Positions 27,691 through 36,525 of a DNA stretch of 64,000 nucleotides are shown here, one piece after another (position 1 is the first letter of the stretch; each line of letters begins with the position of its first letter). Source of the stretch: Lachnospiraceae bacterium (GTDB lineage Bacteria; Bacillota; Clostridia; Lachnospirales; Lachnospiraceae); NCBI GenBank assembly GCA_910576385.1, contig CAJTIR010000008.1, positions 55,796-119,795 on the forward strand, in the 5' to 3' direction. The position numbers and the translations under genes are program-made. The notes beneath the pieces are model-generated. The model saw nothing but the letters and a program-made list of their open reading frames with translations. It was not told the origin of the DNA and did no database searches.

Positions 27691-29391
27691 ATGTCTGAAT
27701 TTCGTCGAATGATTACGTACCTTTATTTATATGAACGAGGCGTCAAAAGCAGAAATATTGGCTTTGCCAAAATAGAAAAAAGAGACCAACGTTGTCTTGT
27801 AGAAATACATATGAAGAACACCGGCTGCAGTCTGTCGCCTGTTCCGGTGTATTTCTATGTCCAAAGAAAAGAACATTTGATTGGCATTTCACTGGGAAAT
27901 TGCAGTCTTTCCAGAGGTATTGGAGAGTTTAAGACTGTTTTGCAGGCAGATAATCTCCAGGACAGCGGCTATTCCCTGGATACTGTAAAAGGAATTTATA
28001 TTCCACTCACAGAGCGTATTATGCTAGTAAGCCAGTGGGATGATGATGAATTTCATCAGGAAGCATTTGTACCATTCAAAGAAATGGCAGCTTTAGCAGA
28101 ATCTGATTCTGATACATCCAATTCCCCTGTAAAACAGCCTCTACCGGAACATACAGCCGCCCCTTTACCCGAGGCCAATTCGCAGCCTGACGCAGATTCT
28201 TCTGCGCCTGCCGCCATCCAGCCGCCTGCCAATCACCCAAATAATTCCGTTTCCCAGCGCCCTGGAATGTCAATTAGCAATAGCCCCGCAAACCCTGACG
28301 CTTTGCTTTCCCAAAAAGCTGTTGGAAATCACTCCCATAATCGTAACTTACCACCTTCTGGCCAACCGACGGGCCACCACCGAAACCAGTCTGTATTTTC
28401 ATCCTCAAAAACACAGGCCAACAAGCAACCACAATCTCTCACTTCCCAACCGGCCGAAGCGCCAATGGACAGTGTACAAAATACTACTTCCCAACCGGCA
28501 AAAAAGCCAATGCACAGTGTGCAAAATACTGCTCCCCAGCCGGCTGCGGCGCCAATGAGCCATGTGCAAAATACTACTTCCCAACCAGTTGAAAAGCCAC
28601 TGGACAATACGCAAAATACCGCTTCTCAATCATCTGCTGCTTTGCCAACAAAACCTACCGAACATAAGAACCTGTCCCCAATGTTAGACACCCAAAACAA
28701 GGAGGAGCATCATTTATCCCCCTCTCCAAAAACGGAGTCTTCACCGCCCTTAGAGCAGCCAAAAACAGATAACCGTCTCAACGCAGCAGAAACAATCCCT
28801 CAAAAAACGATGGATGTTTTAAAAGCGCTGGAAGCATTTCCGCGTCCTGTGCAGAAAATGACGAATTTCCGTTCCATCAATGGAAATGCCCAAACGAACA
28901 AAAACACATCTACTGTACATAACACACAACCTTCTGAAAAATCACAGGCAGGCAGCCAAACACAACCTTCTCACGAAAAACAGACAGAACCTGTGGAAGA
29001 CTGGTCCCTGCGTTGGCGTTTTATCCTGGAAAATTTTCCAGTAATGACCCCATTTTCTGGTGATGAGAATACTCTGTGTGTACGCATGGAATTAAAAGAT
29101 CTCCGGCAGCTTCCCAGACAATTCTGGTATTTGGGCAATAACAGCTTTCTGTTACATGGCTTTTTTAACTATCGCTATCTAATTTTGGGTATGACAGAAA
29201 CCTTGGGAATGAAACGGTGGTTTATCGGTGTTCCTGGCGTATTTCAGAACCCTGAGCGGGTGATGGCTGCATTGTTTGGTTTCCCAGAATTTCGCAGCGA
29301 AAAAACCTCTCCCATTAACACGGGTGAGTTTGGTTACTGGTATCGCTATCTCAATGAATTGACACAGTTGCCTGGACAAAACAACTCTTAA
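27691..29391 (+). CDS. DUF6128-like protein with a Pro/Gln-rich repeat linker
   Basis: This 566-residue protein has three parts. An N-terminal domain (about 1-135) starts MSEFRRMITYLYLYERGVK. A long linker follows, rich in Pro, Gln, Asn and Ser, containing four 15-residue repeats of the form TSQPAEAPMDSVQNT at 28441-28620. A C-terminal domain (WRFILENFPVMTPFSG, then GVFQNPERVMAALFGFPEF) resembles the Clostridia DUF6128 family. It has no signal peptide. The start at 27691 has GGAG 8 bases upstream. Function is unknown. Confidence 0.75.
   Translation: MSEFRRMITYLYLYERGVKSRNIGFAKIEKRDQRCLVEIHMKNTGCSLSPVPVYFYVQRKEHLIGISLGNCSLSRGIGEFKTVLQADNLQDSGYSLDTVKGIYIPLTERIMLVSQWDDDEFHQEAFVPFKEMAALAESDSDTSNSPVKQPLPEHTAAPLPEANSQPDADSSAPAAIQPPANHPNNSVSQRPGMSISNSPANPDALLSQKAVGNHSHNRNLPPSGQPTGHHRNQSVFSSSKTQANKQPQSLTSQPAEAPMDSVQNTTSQPAKKPMHSVQNTAPQPAAAPMSHVQNTTSQPVEKPLDNTQNTASQSSAALPTKPTEHKNLSPMLDTQNKEEHHLSPSPKTESSPPLEQPKTDNRLNAAETIPQKTMDVLKALEAFPRPVQKMTNFRSINGNAQTNKNTSTVHNTQPSEKSQAGSQTQPSHEKQTEPVEDWSLRWRFILENFPVMTPFSGDENTLCVRMELKDLRQLPRQFWYLGNNSFLLHGFFNYRYLILGMTETLGMKRWFIGVPGVFQNPERVMAALFGFPEFRSEKTSPINTGEFGYWYRYLNELTQLPGQNNS
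28441..28620 (+). repeat. four in-frame 45-bp tandem repeats
   Basis: Four 15-codon units (TSQPAEAPMDSVQNT, TSQPAKKPMHSVQNT, APQPAAAPMSHVQNT, TSQPVEKPLDNTQNT) sit inside the linker of the DUF6128-like protein. They are diverged but clearly duplicated, and could expand or contract by slippage. Confidence 0.8.
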
Positions 29392-29393
29392 AC

Positions 29394-29945
29394 CTAATTC
29401 TCCCCTTCTAGCAGAGCGTAAATTTCATGATCCTGCCATATACCATGAAATTTTACGCTCTGCCGTTTCACTCCCTCTGGTACAAACCCAAGTCCTAACA
29501 AGAGTCTTTTCGATGCAATATTTTCAGGTAATACATGTGCCTCTATGCGATGCAGTTTCATCTCGTCAAAAATAATTTCTATGCACTTTAAAAGACTCTC
29601 TTTGGCATACCCCTGCCTCCAAAATCTGTGATCGAATTTATATCCCAATATACAAGACTGGTAAGAACCTCTGCGAATCTCCTGCACAGACACGGTACCA
29701 ATAATCTGTGTTATATTTTCTTTTCGAAACACCCAGAAACGTACCGCAGACTGCTTAATTGTCAAGTTATACTCGCATTGAAGTAAAGTTTTCTGATATT
29801 TCTCTGTATAAAACTGTTTGGGCCGATCAGTCTCATATTTTTCAAAGATCTCCTGATTGGCCAGATAAAACTGCAGCACCTGACGGGCCGACGTATTGGG
29901 CAAAACTTTTAATTCCAGACGCTGCGTTTCATAATTCATCTTCAT
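29394..29945 (-). CDS. GNAT-family N-acetyltransferase (RimJ/RimL type)
   Basis: The 183-residue product belongs to the GNAT fold: strand pair FWVFRKENITQIIGTVS, then the acetyl-CoA P-loop region GYKFDHRFWRQGYAKESL with the R-Q-G-Y-A pattern, and VLPENIASKRLLLGLGFVPEG. These match the Acetyltransf_3 (ribosomal-protein alanine acetyltransferase-like) group. The start at 29945 has GGGG 9 bases upstream. It is divergent from tadA. The target is unknown. Confidence 0.85.
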   Translation of the reverse strand: MKMNYETQRLELKVLPNTSARQVLQFYLANQEIFEKYETDRPKQFYTEKYQKTLLQCEYNLTIKQSAVRFWVFRKENITQIIGTVSVQEIRRGSYQSCILGYKFDHRFWRQGYAKESLLKCIEIIFDEMKLHRIEAHVLPENIASKRLLLGLGFVPEGVKRQSVKFHGIWQDHEIYALLEGEN

Positions 29946-30005
29946 TTGCATAATCCCCTATTGTGTTTTATACTATATTTTATCACAAAAATAACAGGAG
30001 TACAT

Positions 30006-30491
30006 ATGGACCAAAAAGAAAAATTTATGAGAGAAGCCATCCGCCAGGCACGGAAAGCAGAAAAAATTGATGAGGTTCCCATCGGTTGTGTCATCGTATA
30101 CGAAAACAAAATCATTGCCCGTGGCTATAACCGCAGAAATATAGATAAAAATACCCTTGCCCATGCGGAACTATCCGCCATCAAGAAAGCCAGCAAAAAA
30201 TTAGGAGATTGGCGTCTGGAAGGCTGCACCATGTATGTGACCTTGGAACCATGCCAAATGTGTGCTGGAGCAATCGTCCAGGCACGCATTGACAAAGTGG
30301 TAATTGGCAGTATGAATCCAAAGGCTGGATGCGCAGGTTCGGTCTTAAATCTACTGCAAATATCTGCTTTCAACCATCAGGTGGAATTGGAAACCGGCGT
30401 TTTAGAGGCGGAATGCTCCTCCATGCTCAGCAATTTTTTTAAAAATTTACGTATAAAAAAACGCCAAATCAAACAACTCCACTTAGAATAA
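30006..30491 (+). CDS. tadA: tRNA adenosine(34) deaminase
   Basis: It converts A34 of tRNA-Arg to inosine. The 161-residue product has the zinc motifs NTLAHAELSAIKKA (HAE) and LEPCQMCAGAIVQARI (PCxxC), and the N-terminal FMREAIRQARKA. AGGAGTACAT precedes the ATG. An earlier frame start is not supported. It lies just upstream of the SRP RNA gene, a frequent tadA neighbour in Firmicutes. Confidence 0.95.
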   Translation: MDQKEKFMREAIRQARKAEKIDEVPIGCVIVYENKIIARGYNRRNIDKNTLAHAELSAIKKASKKLGDWRLEGCTMYVTLEPCQMCAGAIVQARIDKVVIGSMNPKAGCAGSVLNLLQISAFNHQVELETGVLEAECSSMLSNFFKNLRIKKRQIKQLHLE

Positions 30492-30534
30492 GATAAAAAA
30501 TGAAATGATTTCCACAAAAAACGCATTCCACAAG

Positions 30535-30563
30535 TTGACTTTTCCTTAAAAACGCGTTATACT
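30535..30563 (+). promoter_or_regulatory. promoter of the SRP RNA
   Basis: TTGACT (30535-30540), 17 bases, TATACT (30558-30563), then 7 bases to the RNA 5' end. This is a near-consensus strong promoter. Confidence 0.85.
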
Positions 30564-30570
30564 TAAATCT

Positions 30571-30832
30571 CCGAGCAGCCGGGGCGTTAGCGGTGCCCTG
30601 TACCAACAATCCGCTATAGTTGGGGTGATGCTCTGCCCCGGGTTTTTGCCTGTGGGGCTGCCTTTTATAAGTGGTGATGACGTTTGGGTCTTACGCAATG
30701 GAAATCTGTGAACCGTGTCAGGTTGGGAACAAAGCAGCACTAAGCAGAACCTTTCATGTGCCGTAAGGGCGCCTGGATCGAGCTAACTGTAAGAGTAACG
30801 CTCATGGTCAGGATTCAAAGCAGAGCGCTCGG
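30571..30832 (+). ncRNA. ffs: signal recognition particle RNA, large Firmicutes type
   Basis: This 262-nt RNA is closed by ccgagc/gctcgg at its two ends. The Ffh-binding domain carries the hallmark gtcaggttgggaacaaagcagc with its GNAR-like tip. The 5' part (ggtgccctgtacc and the pseudo-symmetrical loops) fits the Alu domain of large bacterial SRP RNA. A near-perfect promoter precedes it. With FtsY and Ffh it targets membrane proteins. Confidence 0.93.
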
Positions 30833-30873
30833 AATTTTATAATTGGCAAATACTCCCATATGTCCCTTTGCAC

Positions 30874-30902
30874 TTGACATTTCTGTGCAGAGGGATTATA
30901 TT
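30874..30902 (+). promoter_or_regulatory. promoter of perR
   Basis: A perfect TTGACA (30874-30879) and TATATT (30897-30902) are 17 bases apart. The inferred start near 30910 lies directly at a Fur-type palindrome. Confidence 0.8.
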
Positions 30903-30914
30903 TATCTTGTAAAC

Positions 30915-30933
30915 AATAATGATTACTATTATT
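30915..30933 (+). promoter_or_regulatory. Fur/PerR-type operator upstream of perR
   Basis: The palindrome aataat-gattact-attatt spans the transcription start of perR. It shares the core ATTACTrTTATT with the site at 31375-31395 in front of the rubrerythrin gene. This suggests autoregulation by the encoded PerR. Confidence 0.6.
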
Positions 30934-30951
30934 TTTATGGAGGAAAGACAA

Positions 30952-31344
30952 TTGACTAAGCACAGCCGCCAGAGAGAATGCATCAAACAATTTCTGGCAA
31001 CCCGCTATGACCATCCCACTGCGGAGACTGTCTATTTAAATGTAAAAGAGAAATTTCCCAATATAAGCCTTGGGACTGTTTATCGGAATCTCTCTCTTTT
31101 GACAGAATTGGGGGAAATCCAAAAACTTAGTACTGGTATTGGTCCAGACCGTTTCGACGGAAATATTGCTCCTCACTACCATGTACTCTGTAACAAATGC
31201 GGCAGAGTACAGGATTTAGAGATTGAGAGTATTGACCATATTGATACACTTGCCAGCACACAGTTTGATGGTAAGATTGAGGGGCACTTTACCTACTTTT
31301 TTGGTAAATGTCGGGATTGCCTGGAAAATAAAAATAACTGTTGA
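30952..31344 (+). CDS. perR: Fur-family regulator, PerR-like
   Basis: The 130-residue product is a metal-dependent Fur-family repressor. It has the winged-helix region HPTAETVYLNVKEKFPNISLGTVYRNL, the regulatory metal motif HYHVLCNKCG, and a second CxxC near the end (CRDC), giving the structural zinc site. Its PerR assignment rests on the adjacent rubrerythrin. The start is TTG at 30952, 8 bases after GGAGG. A longer ATG frame at 30919 lies within the operator. Confidence 0.82.
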   Translation: MTKHSRQRECIKQFLATRYDHPTAETVYLNVKEKFPNISLGTVYRNLSLLTELGEIQKLSTGIGPDRFDGNIAPHYHVLCNKCGRVQDLEIESIDHIDTLASTQFDGKIEGHFTYFFGKCRDCLENKNNC

Positions 31345-31389
31345 CAAGCAAGGACAGGTATGTTATCTTAATATCAGTAACAATTACTG
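31341..31389 (+). promoter_or_regulatory. rubrerythrin promoter with a PerR-like palindrome
   Basis: TTGACA (31341-31346, overlapping the perR stop) and TATCTT (31364-31369) are 17 bases apart. The palindrome cagtaa-caa-ttactg at 31375-31389 covers the start site. The same sequence core is found at the perR promoter. Confidence 0.7.
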
Positions 31390-31443
31390 TTATTGCAAAT
31401 TCAAAATATTAAAATTTTATATATAAGAAAGGATGACAAAGAA

Positions 31444-31986
31444 ATGAAAAAATTTGTATGTAATGTTTGTGGTTATGTTCATGAAGGAGATGCAGCACCA
31501 GAAAAATGTCCACAGTGTAATGCACCCGCTTCCAAATTCACCGAACAGTCTGGAGAAAAGACTTGGGCTGCTGAACATGTAGTAGGTGTTGCACAGGGTG
31601 TATCTGAGGATATTATGGCAGATTTAAGAGCAAACTTCAACGGCGAATGTACCGAAGTTGGTATGTACCTGGCTATGGCTAGAGTTGCTCATAGAGAAGG
31701 ATATCCAGAGATCGGCCTGTACTGGGAAAAAGCTGCTTACGAAGAAGCTGAACATGCTGCAAAATTTGCAGAGCTTTTGGGTGAAGTTGTTACCGACAGC
31801 ACCAAGAAGAATCTGGAAATGCGTGTAGAAGCTGAAAACGGCGCAACTGCTGGAAAATTTGATCTTGCAAAACGTGCGAAAGCTCAGAACTTGGATGCAA
31901 TTCATGATACCGTTCATGAGATGGCTAGAGATGAGGCTAGACATGGAAAGGCATTTGAAGGGCTTCTTAAGAGATACTTTGGCTAA
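31444..31986 (+). CDS. rbr: reverse rubrerythrin (N-terminal rubredoxin domain)
   Basis: The 180-residue protein reduces hydrogen peroxide using a di-iron centre. The rubredoxin-type domain comes first ([22 protein letters not shown]), with a CxxC pair on each side, followed by the four-helix ferritin-like domain. That domain's Glu/His ligands are in [33 protein letters not shown] and [13 protein letters not shown]. This domain order marks reverse rubrerythrins of obligate anaerobes. It is preceded by its own promoter and operator and followed by a strong terminator. Confidence 0.93.
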   Translation: MKKFVCNVCGYVHEGDAAPEKCPQCNAPASKFTEQSGEKTWAAEHVVGVAQGVSEDIMADLRANFNGECTEVGMYLAMARVAHREGYPEIGLYWEKAAYEEAEHAAKFAELLGEVVTDSTKKNLEMRVEAENGATAGKFDLAKRAKAQNLDAIHDTVHEMARDEARHGKAFEGLLKRYFG

Positions 31987-32014
31987 GAAGAACACCGTAT
32001 CATATAAGGATTTT

Positions 32015-32052
32015 AAGAGGAATAGGTGCGTATGCGCCTATTCCTCTTTTTT
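32015..32052 (+). terminator. terminator after rubrerythrin
   Basis: A perfect hairpin gaggaataggtgcg/cgcctattcctc with a 4-base loop is followed by six Ts. Confidence 0.9.
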
Positions 32053-32068
32053 GCCTTAAACCAAAACA

Positions 32069-32347
32069 CTATTTTTTTCTAATACTCCATTCTGTCTCTT
32101 TACTTTCACGCTCCGCAACATATCCATACGGCATTCCAGCCAACTTTGCGATCGAATGATCGAGCATAAAAACAGAATATAAGGAGACGATTCGTGCTTC
32201 ACTTTCCTCATGTTGTTTTCCGCATAGAAACTGCCACATGCCATCCTCTTCATCATGGGAAACATATAAGATAGGTCTATGCCCTTCCGCCACATGGAAA
32301 CAAGTAATAGTTGCTGTGTTGGGCGCATCATTAAATGGGAATTCCAT
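32069..32347 (-). CDS. small uncharacterised protein, DUF2185-like
   Basis: The 92-residue product starts MEFPFNDAPNTATITC after a good GGAGG site (9 bases). It contains ILYVSHDEEDGMWQFLCGKQ, a pattern seen in DUF2185/Imm33-type small immunity proteins, but I hold this only loosely. No signal or membrane segment is present. It stands alone, convergent with the rubrerythrin gene. Confidence 0.65.
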   Translation of the reverse strand: MEFPFNDAPNTATITCFHVAEGHRPILYVSHDEEDGMWQFLCGKQHEESEARIVSLYSVFMLDHSIAKLAGMPYGYVAERESKETEWSIRKK

Positions 32348-32381
32348 AACTATATACCTCCAAATTTCTAAATTTTATCTA

Positions 32382-32432
32382 GGTAATTGCGAAACAACTA
32401 AGTGATCAAAATTATTGAGTTTCGCAATTACC
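32382..32432. repeat. 14-bp perfect inverted repeat (MITE-like or operator)
   Basis: ggtaattgcgaaac at 32382-32395 is repeated inverted at 32419-32432, 23 bases apart. An aattttatc copy flanks each side at slightly different distances, reminiscent of target duplication. The rest of 32348-32664 holds nothing that I can identify. Confidence 0.5.
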
Positions 32433-32664
32433 AATCTAATTTTATCAAATCTTAAAACACTAAGTTTGCCATCTGTAAGCCTCCCTTATCTTATACTCAA
32501 ATAGCACCATTATGCCATTTGGCGTCTCATAAAGTATGTCTTATTACCCCCGATAAAAGATAAATATGGGAACAATATCACCTAAAATATTATAACACAA
32601 TTGTGTTTTTGTTAAAAATAGCTTATAATTGCAGGATAAAATTTTGAAAATAGAGGGTGAGGAT

Positions 32665-33045
32665 TTGAAAGAATATCATTGGCCTTATTCTTGCATCGAC
32701 AAAGCAGATTTTCTTGCTCAAATAATTTCCGTGGAAAAAATTTTGCAAAAACATGGCGCAGAGCACATTGAAGATATCTGTGAAAAAGGAAAATGGCTAT
32801 TATCTGATGACTCCTATGCTTATGAAACCATCCAAAAACACATTTGGAAAAGGAAAAATGAGTATATATGTGTGGACAGAATCTACTTTTCCGAAAAGCC
32901 TTTCCTTGTCTTGGAGTTTGCGGAAAACAAAGAAGGTCCTTATGAAGATGCTGACCCATTTCCATATGATTTGTCTGATACCGAGTTAGATCAGGAAATC
33001 CGATATTGTTTGGGCATAGAAACAGCATGTTTATCTTTTCACTAA
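32665..33045 (+). CDS. small acidic uncharacterised protein
   Basis: The 126-residue product starts at TTG (32665) after AGAGGGTGAGGAT. It contains HGAEHIEDICEKGKWLLSDDSYAYETIQKHIW and a C-terminal acidic tail (PFPYDLSDTELDQEI). I do not recognise it. Alternative TTG codons at 32629 and 32644 are in frame but have weaker sites. No partner gene is obvious. Confidence 0.6.
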   Translation: MKEYHWPYSCIDKADFLAQIISVEKILQKHGAEHIEDICEKGKWLLSDDSYAYETIQKHIWKRKNEYICVDRIYFSEKPFLVLEFAENKEGPYEDADPFPYDLSDTELDQEIRYCLGIETACLSFH

Positions 33046-33173
33046 AAACCATTCCGTATTAATTGACAAATATTACAAAAATTGATAGCATTACTATATG
33101 ATTTACTTTTTATATCTTGTGATCAATTTTATGTTCTGATCTAGTGCTTTACTAGGGGAAAGGAAAACCAGAA

Positions 33174-35048
33174 ATGCAGGATGAAAAATATCTTAAGCTA
33201 TTGTCAGAAAAATATCCCAGTAAAAAGGCGGTATGCCGCGAAATTATCAATTTAAATGCTATTCTAAATCTTCCCAAAGGAACAGAGCATTTTATGAGTG
33301 ATTTACACGGAGAATATGAAGCATTTTACCATATTTTAAATAATTGCTCTGGTGTAATCCGCGAGAAAGTCAACCGGTTGTTTGGCGATATCCTGACAGA
33401 TGTAGAAAGACAGGAAATCTGCACATTGATCTATTACCCACGAGAAAAACTTGATATGTTGCAAAAAAGAGACATTCTCTCCAGGGAATGGTATCGGATG
33501 CGATTAAATCAGTTAATCGAAATCGCTAAACTTTTATCTTCAAAATACACACGCTCCAAAGTGCGTAAGGCTATGCCGGAGGAATTTGCTTATATCATAG
33601 ATGAGCTGCTTCATGTACAAAAAGATGAAGATGACAACCAGGTGCTATATCATAAAAATATCATTGATACCATTCTTGATCTTGATACAGCAGATGAATT
33701 TATCATTGCCTTATCTGCCCTAATCAAACAGCTTGCCGTAGATCATCTTCACATTGTAGGCGATATTTTTGACCGCGGGCCATATGCTGACAAGATCTTG
33801 GATTTACTACTCCAATACCATTCTTTGGATATTGAATGGGGAAATCATGATATTTTATGGATGGGCGCTGCGGCAGGAAGCGAAGCCTGTATCGCCAATG
33901 TGATCCGTAACAACTTAAAATACCAAAATACAGAAATCTTAGAGAGCGGCTATGGAATCAGCTTGCGTGCACTTACCTTATTTGCAGTAAATACTTACTC
34001 AAATCAAAATCCAATGGATGCTGCCTTAAAAGCAATCTCTGTGATTATGTTTAAACTTGAAGGAGCCATTATTCAAAACCATCCAGAATATGCCATGAAT
34101 GATCGAATGCTTCTGGATAAAATTGATTTAGATCATGGCACTGTGATGATCTGCGGGCAGCAATATAAAATGAATGATACGGCCTTTCCAACCTTGGAAA
34201 AAGACAATCCCTATATCCTTTCAGATGGAGAATGTGCGGTAATCGAAGAACTAAAGGCCGCTTTTCTCAACAGTGTCCGCCTACAACGTCATATTCACTT
34301 TATGTATGAAAAAGGCAGTATGTATCGCATTTTTAATGATAACTTACTATACCACGGCTGCATCCCAATGGACGATATGGGAAACTTTGAAGGCGTAACT
34401 TTGGAAGGTCAGACTTATCAGGGTAAATCTTATCTGGATTATGCAGACCATGTGGCCAGAAGAGCATTTTTTGTGAAGAAAGATCAATATGCACTGGATT
34501 TTATGTGGTATCTATGGTGTGGGCGAAAATCACCACTATCCGGCAGAAATATTAAAACCTTTGAGCGGACATTTTTAGATGATCAGAATACCTGGTCAGA
34601 AGAGACCAATCCCTATTATCAATTTTACCACGAAGAAAAAACTTGTAATATGATTTTGCGTGATTTTGGTTTGTATACTTCTATGTCACATATTATTAAC
34701 GGACACACACCAGTCAGAACCGGAAAAGGAGAACAGCCAATCCGTGCAAACGGCAAACTTTTGGTCATTGATGGTGGATTTTGCGAAAATTACCATGAAA
34801 CAACGGGGATTGCCGGATATACCTTAATTTATAATTCCCACGGACTACGGATTAAGGCTCACCAGCCATTTGAAAGCATTTATCAGGCACTGCGCAAAAA
34901 TAAAGATATCGAATCCGATTCTCAACTTGTAGAGACAGAAAAATCTCGTGTGATGGTAAAAGACACTGATATTGGCAGACATATTCAGGAAAATATTGCT
35001 GATTTGGAAAAATTATTGCATAGGGGTTTTCATAAAGATGATTTATAG
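33174..35048 (+). CDS. fbp: fructose-1,6-bisphosphatase, class III
   Basis: This gluconeogenic enzyme of Firmicutes hydrolyses fructose-1,6-bisphosphate. The 624-residue product starts MQDEKYLKLLSEKYPSKKA and carries metallophosphoesterase-like motifs (HFMSDLHGEYEAF, IVGDIFDRGPYADKILD, WGNHDILWMGAA) and the later GHTPVRTGKGEQP. Length is near the family norm of about 640-670. It is monocistronic, with a hairpin-bearing tail. Confidence 0.95.
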   Translation: MQDEKYLKLLSEKYPSKKAVCREIINLNAILNLPKGTEHFMSDLHGEYEAFYHILNNCSGVIREKVNRLFGDILTDVERQEICTLIYYPREKLDMLQKRDILSREWYRMRLNQLIEIAKLLSSKYTRSKVRKAMPEEFAYIIDELLHVQKDEDDNQVLYHKNIIDTILDLDTADEFIIALSALIKQLAVDHLHIVGDIFDRGPYADKILDLLLQYHSLDIEWGNHDILWMGAAAGSEACIANVIRNNLKYQNTEILESGYGISLRALTLFAVNTYSNQNPMDAALKAISVIMFKLEGAIIQNHPEYAMNDRMLLDKIDLDHGTVMICGQQYKMNDTAFPTLEKDNPYILSDGECAVIEELKAAFLNSVRLQRHIHFMYEKGSMYRIFNDNLLYHGCIPMDDMGNFEGVTLEGQTYQGKSYLDYADHVARRAFFVKKDQYALDFMWYLWCGRKSPLSGRNIKTFERTFLDDQNTWSEETNPYYQFYHEEKTCNMILRDFGLYTSMSHIINGHTPVRTGKGEQPIRANGKLLVIDGGFCENYHETTGIAGYTLIYNSHGLRIKAHQPFESIYQALRKNKDIESDSQLVETEKSRVMVKDTDIGRHIQENIADLEKLLHRGFHKDDL

Positions 35049-35386
35049 ATTATAAATATAATGAAAGCCATCTATACTTGATGATTTACCATTCATAATC
35101 AATCAAAAGTCATTGTATAGACATAATTAAAATCGAGCTATCTTCTAAATAGTTAAGAGAGTTTTTCTTACTATAAACAGAGGATAGCTCTTGATTTAAT
35201 TTAATGAAATATCATAAAAATAATTTATAAATATCTTCGACATTTTTATTGTGAATTTTACTGCGATCTGTCATATTCCTTACAAACTCCCCAATGCTAA
35301 TAATGATGTGTTTCTTTTTTATTTCTTTGTTTTTACACACTGTTTCTTGATTCAAATATTTTCAGTTTAACCCCCATTACCTAGAA
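35049..35386. other. AT-rich junction between fbp and the cas3 remnant
   Basis: An imperfect hairpin with gagctatc (35135-35142) and gatagctc (35183-35190) may end the fbp transcript. No CRISPR repeats are present. The minus strand can encode a 40-residue basic peptide around 35200-35350 with no ribosome site; I do not call it a gene. This is probably the edge of the accessory island. Confidence 0.45.
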
Positions 35387-36496
35387 CTATTCGCTAGGGC
35401 GGATTTGAGCAAGACGGATTGCATTATTTGTCTCCTCTGACACTTGTTTGCTCCACTCATATAATCTCTCAAACAATCCATTGCTGGTTGCTTGTGTCGG
35501 CAGACCAAAGAAGATTCCACCCTCGCGTTTTCGATTTGCCAAAACCTCTGCCGCCGCCAGTGCAGCTTCTGTCTTTCCGACACCCATCTGCGCCTCCAAC
35601 ACAAAGATCCCTGGATTTTTACTATTGTTAATCACCTGCTGTATACAGCTCTGCACCTCATTTGGCTCAAATCCAAATCTCTCATAGAAAATATCTTTAT
35701 CCATCCGATTCATTTCAGAACACCAGGTTTCTGGAAATGCCACGCGCTCCCACCCTTGTTTCATTCTTTGCGGGTATAACCCTTCCTCTCCAAAGTCATC
35801 CAATTCTATCAAGGGAAAATAAGTGGTATTGCTGGCAATCCAGTCGGCAATAATAAGCAGCCCTGAAAAAAGTACTTGTGCCCGCAAGGTCACACTTGGA
35901 AGTTCTTCCACCGATTTCATACCAGCCAAATCTACTGCCTGTGCTACAATATCACGCCAAGCATCCTCCCAAATTTTCCTGGACTCGCCTTCCTGCTCGA
36001 CGCCAAAAAAATTGATGGGATATTTCTTGATCAAATCAGATTCGCCATTGATTGTTCCTCTATCCATTGGTTTGCCATGATGAGCCCCCACGATCATGGC
36101 CAGGCTTTCATTGATACCAAATGTCATTGTATCACTCTGCAAGATCCACTGCCCTGCGTATGCATGAGGTGTTTTCCCTGCTGCTCGATATTCTTTATTG
36201 ACCAAAAAACCACTGGCAGCAATTTCCTCATACTTTACTGGACAAGCTTTGGTAATGATACTCTGAAAGTAGGAAGTAGCTTTTCCGATATCATGGACTG
36301 CTGCCAAAAATACTGCTGTCTTCTCAAACTGTTTTGCTTCCAGACCGGACGCATCTATCACTGCCTCTGGAAGCCATTGTTTGACCAGCTTTTTGATCAC
36401 TCCAGCCGTATCCTTTAAATGCATCCATAATGGCAGCCATTCTTCCTCTGTCTCACGGCTTGTCTTAGCCATCAATATTTGGTATTTCTTTTGCAT
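35387..36496 (-). pseudogene. cas3: truncated CRISPR-associated helicase/nuclease Cas3
   Basis: The 369 residues have the Cas3 HD nuclease domain (WMHLKDTAGVI, AAVHDIGKATSYFQ, GAHHGKP) and the beginning of the helicase: motif I (AQMGVGKTEAAL) and motif Ia (FFGLPTQATSNGLFERL). The protein ends in an unrelated short tail after NAIRLA, so helicase motifs II-VI and the C-terminal domain are gone. Full-length Cas3 is about 750-900 residues. The start at 36496 has GGAGG 8 bases upstream. No other cas gene or CRISPR array is in the window. It may be a dead remnant or a free HD-domain protein. Confidence 0.82.
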
Positions 36497-36525
36497 TTTC
36501 TTCTCCTCCTCATTAGCTAATTGCA

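Noticed and set aside
32056..32331. A 91-codon minus frame overlapping the DUF2185-like gene
   Set aside because: The overlapping frame at 32069-32347 has the GGAGG site and protein-like composition; this one is its shadow.
35200..35350. A short basic peptide frame downstream of the cas3 fragment
   Set aside because: There is no start with a ribosome site and no recognisable family, so it was not called.
35049..35386. A CRISPR array near the cas3 fragment
   Set aside because: No repeated units with spacers are present; only one imperfect hairpin is seen.
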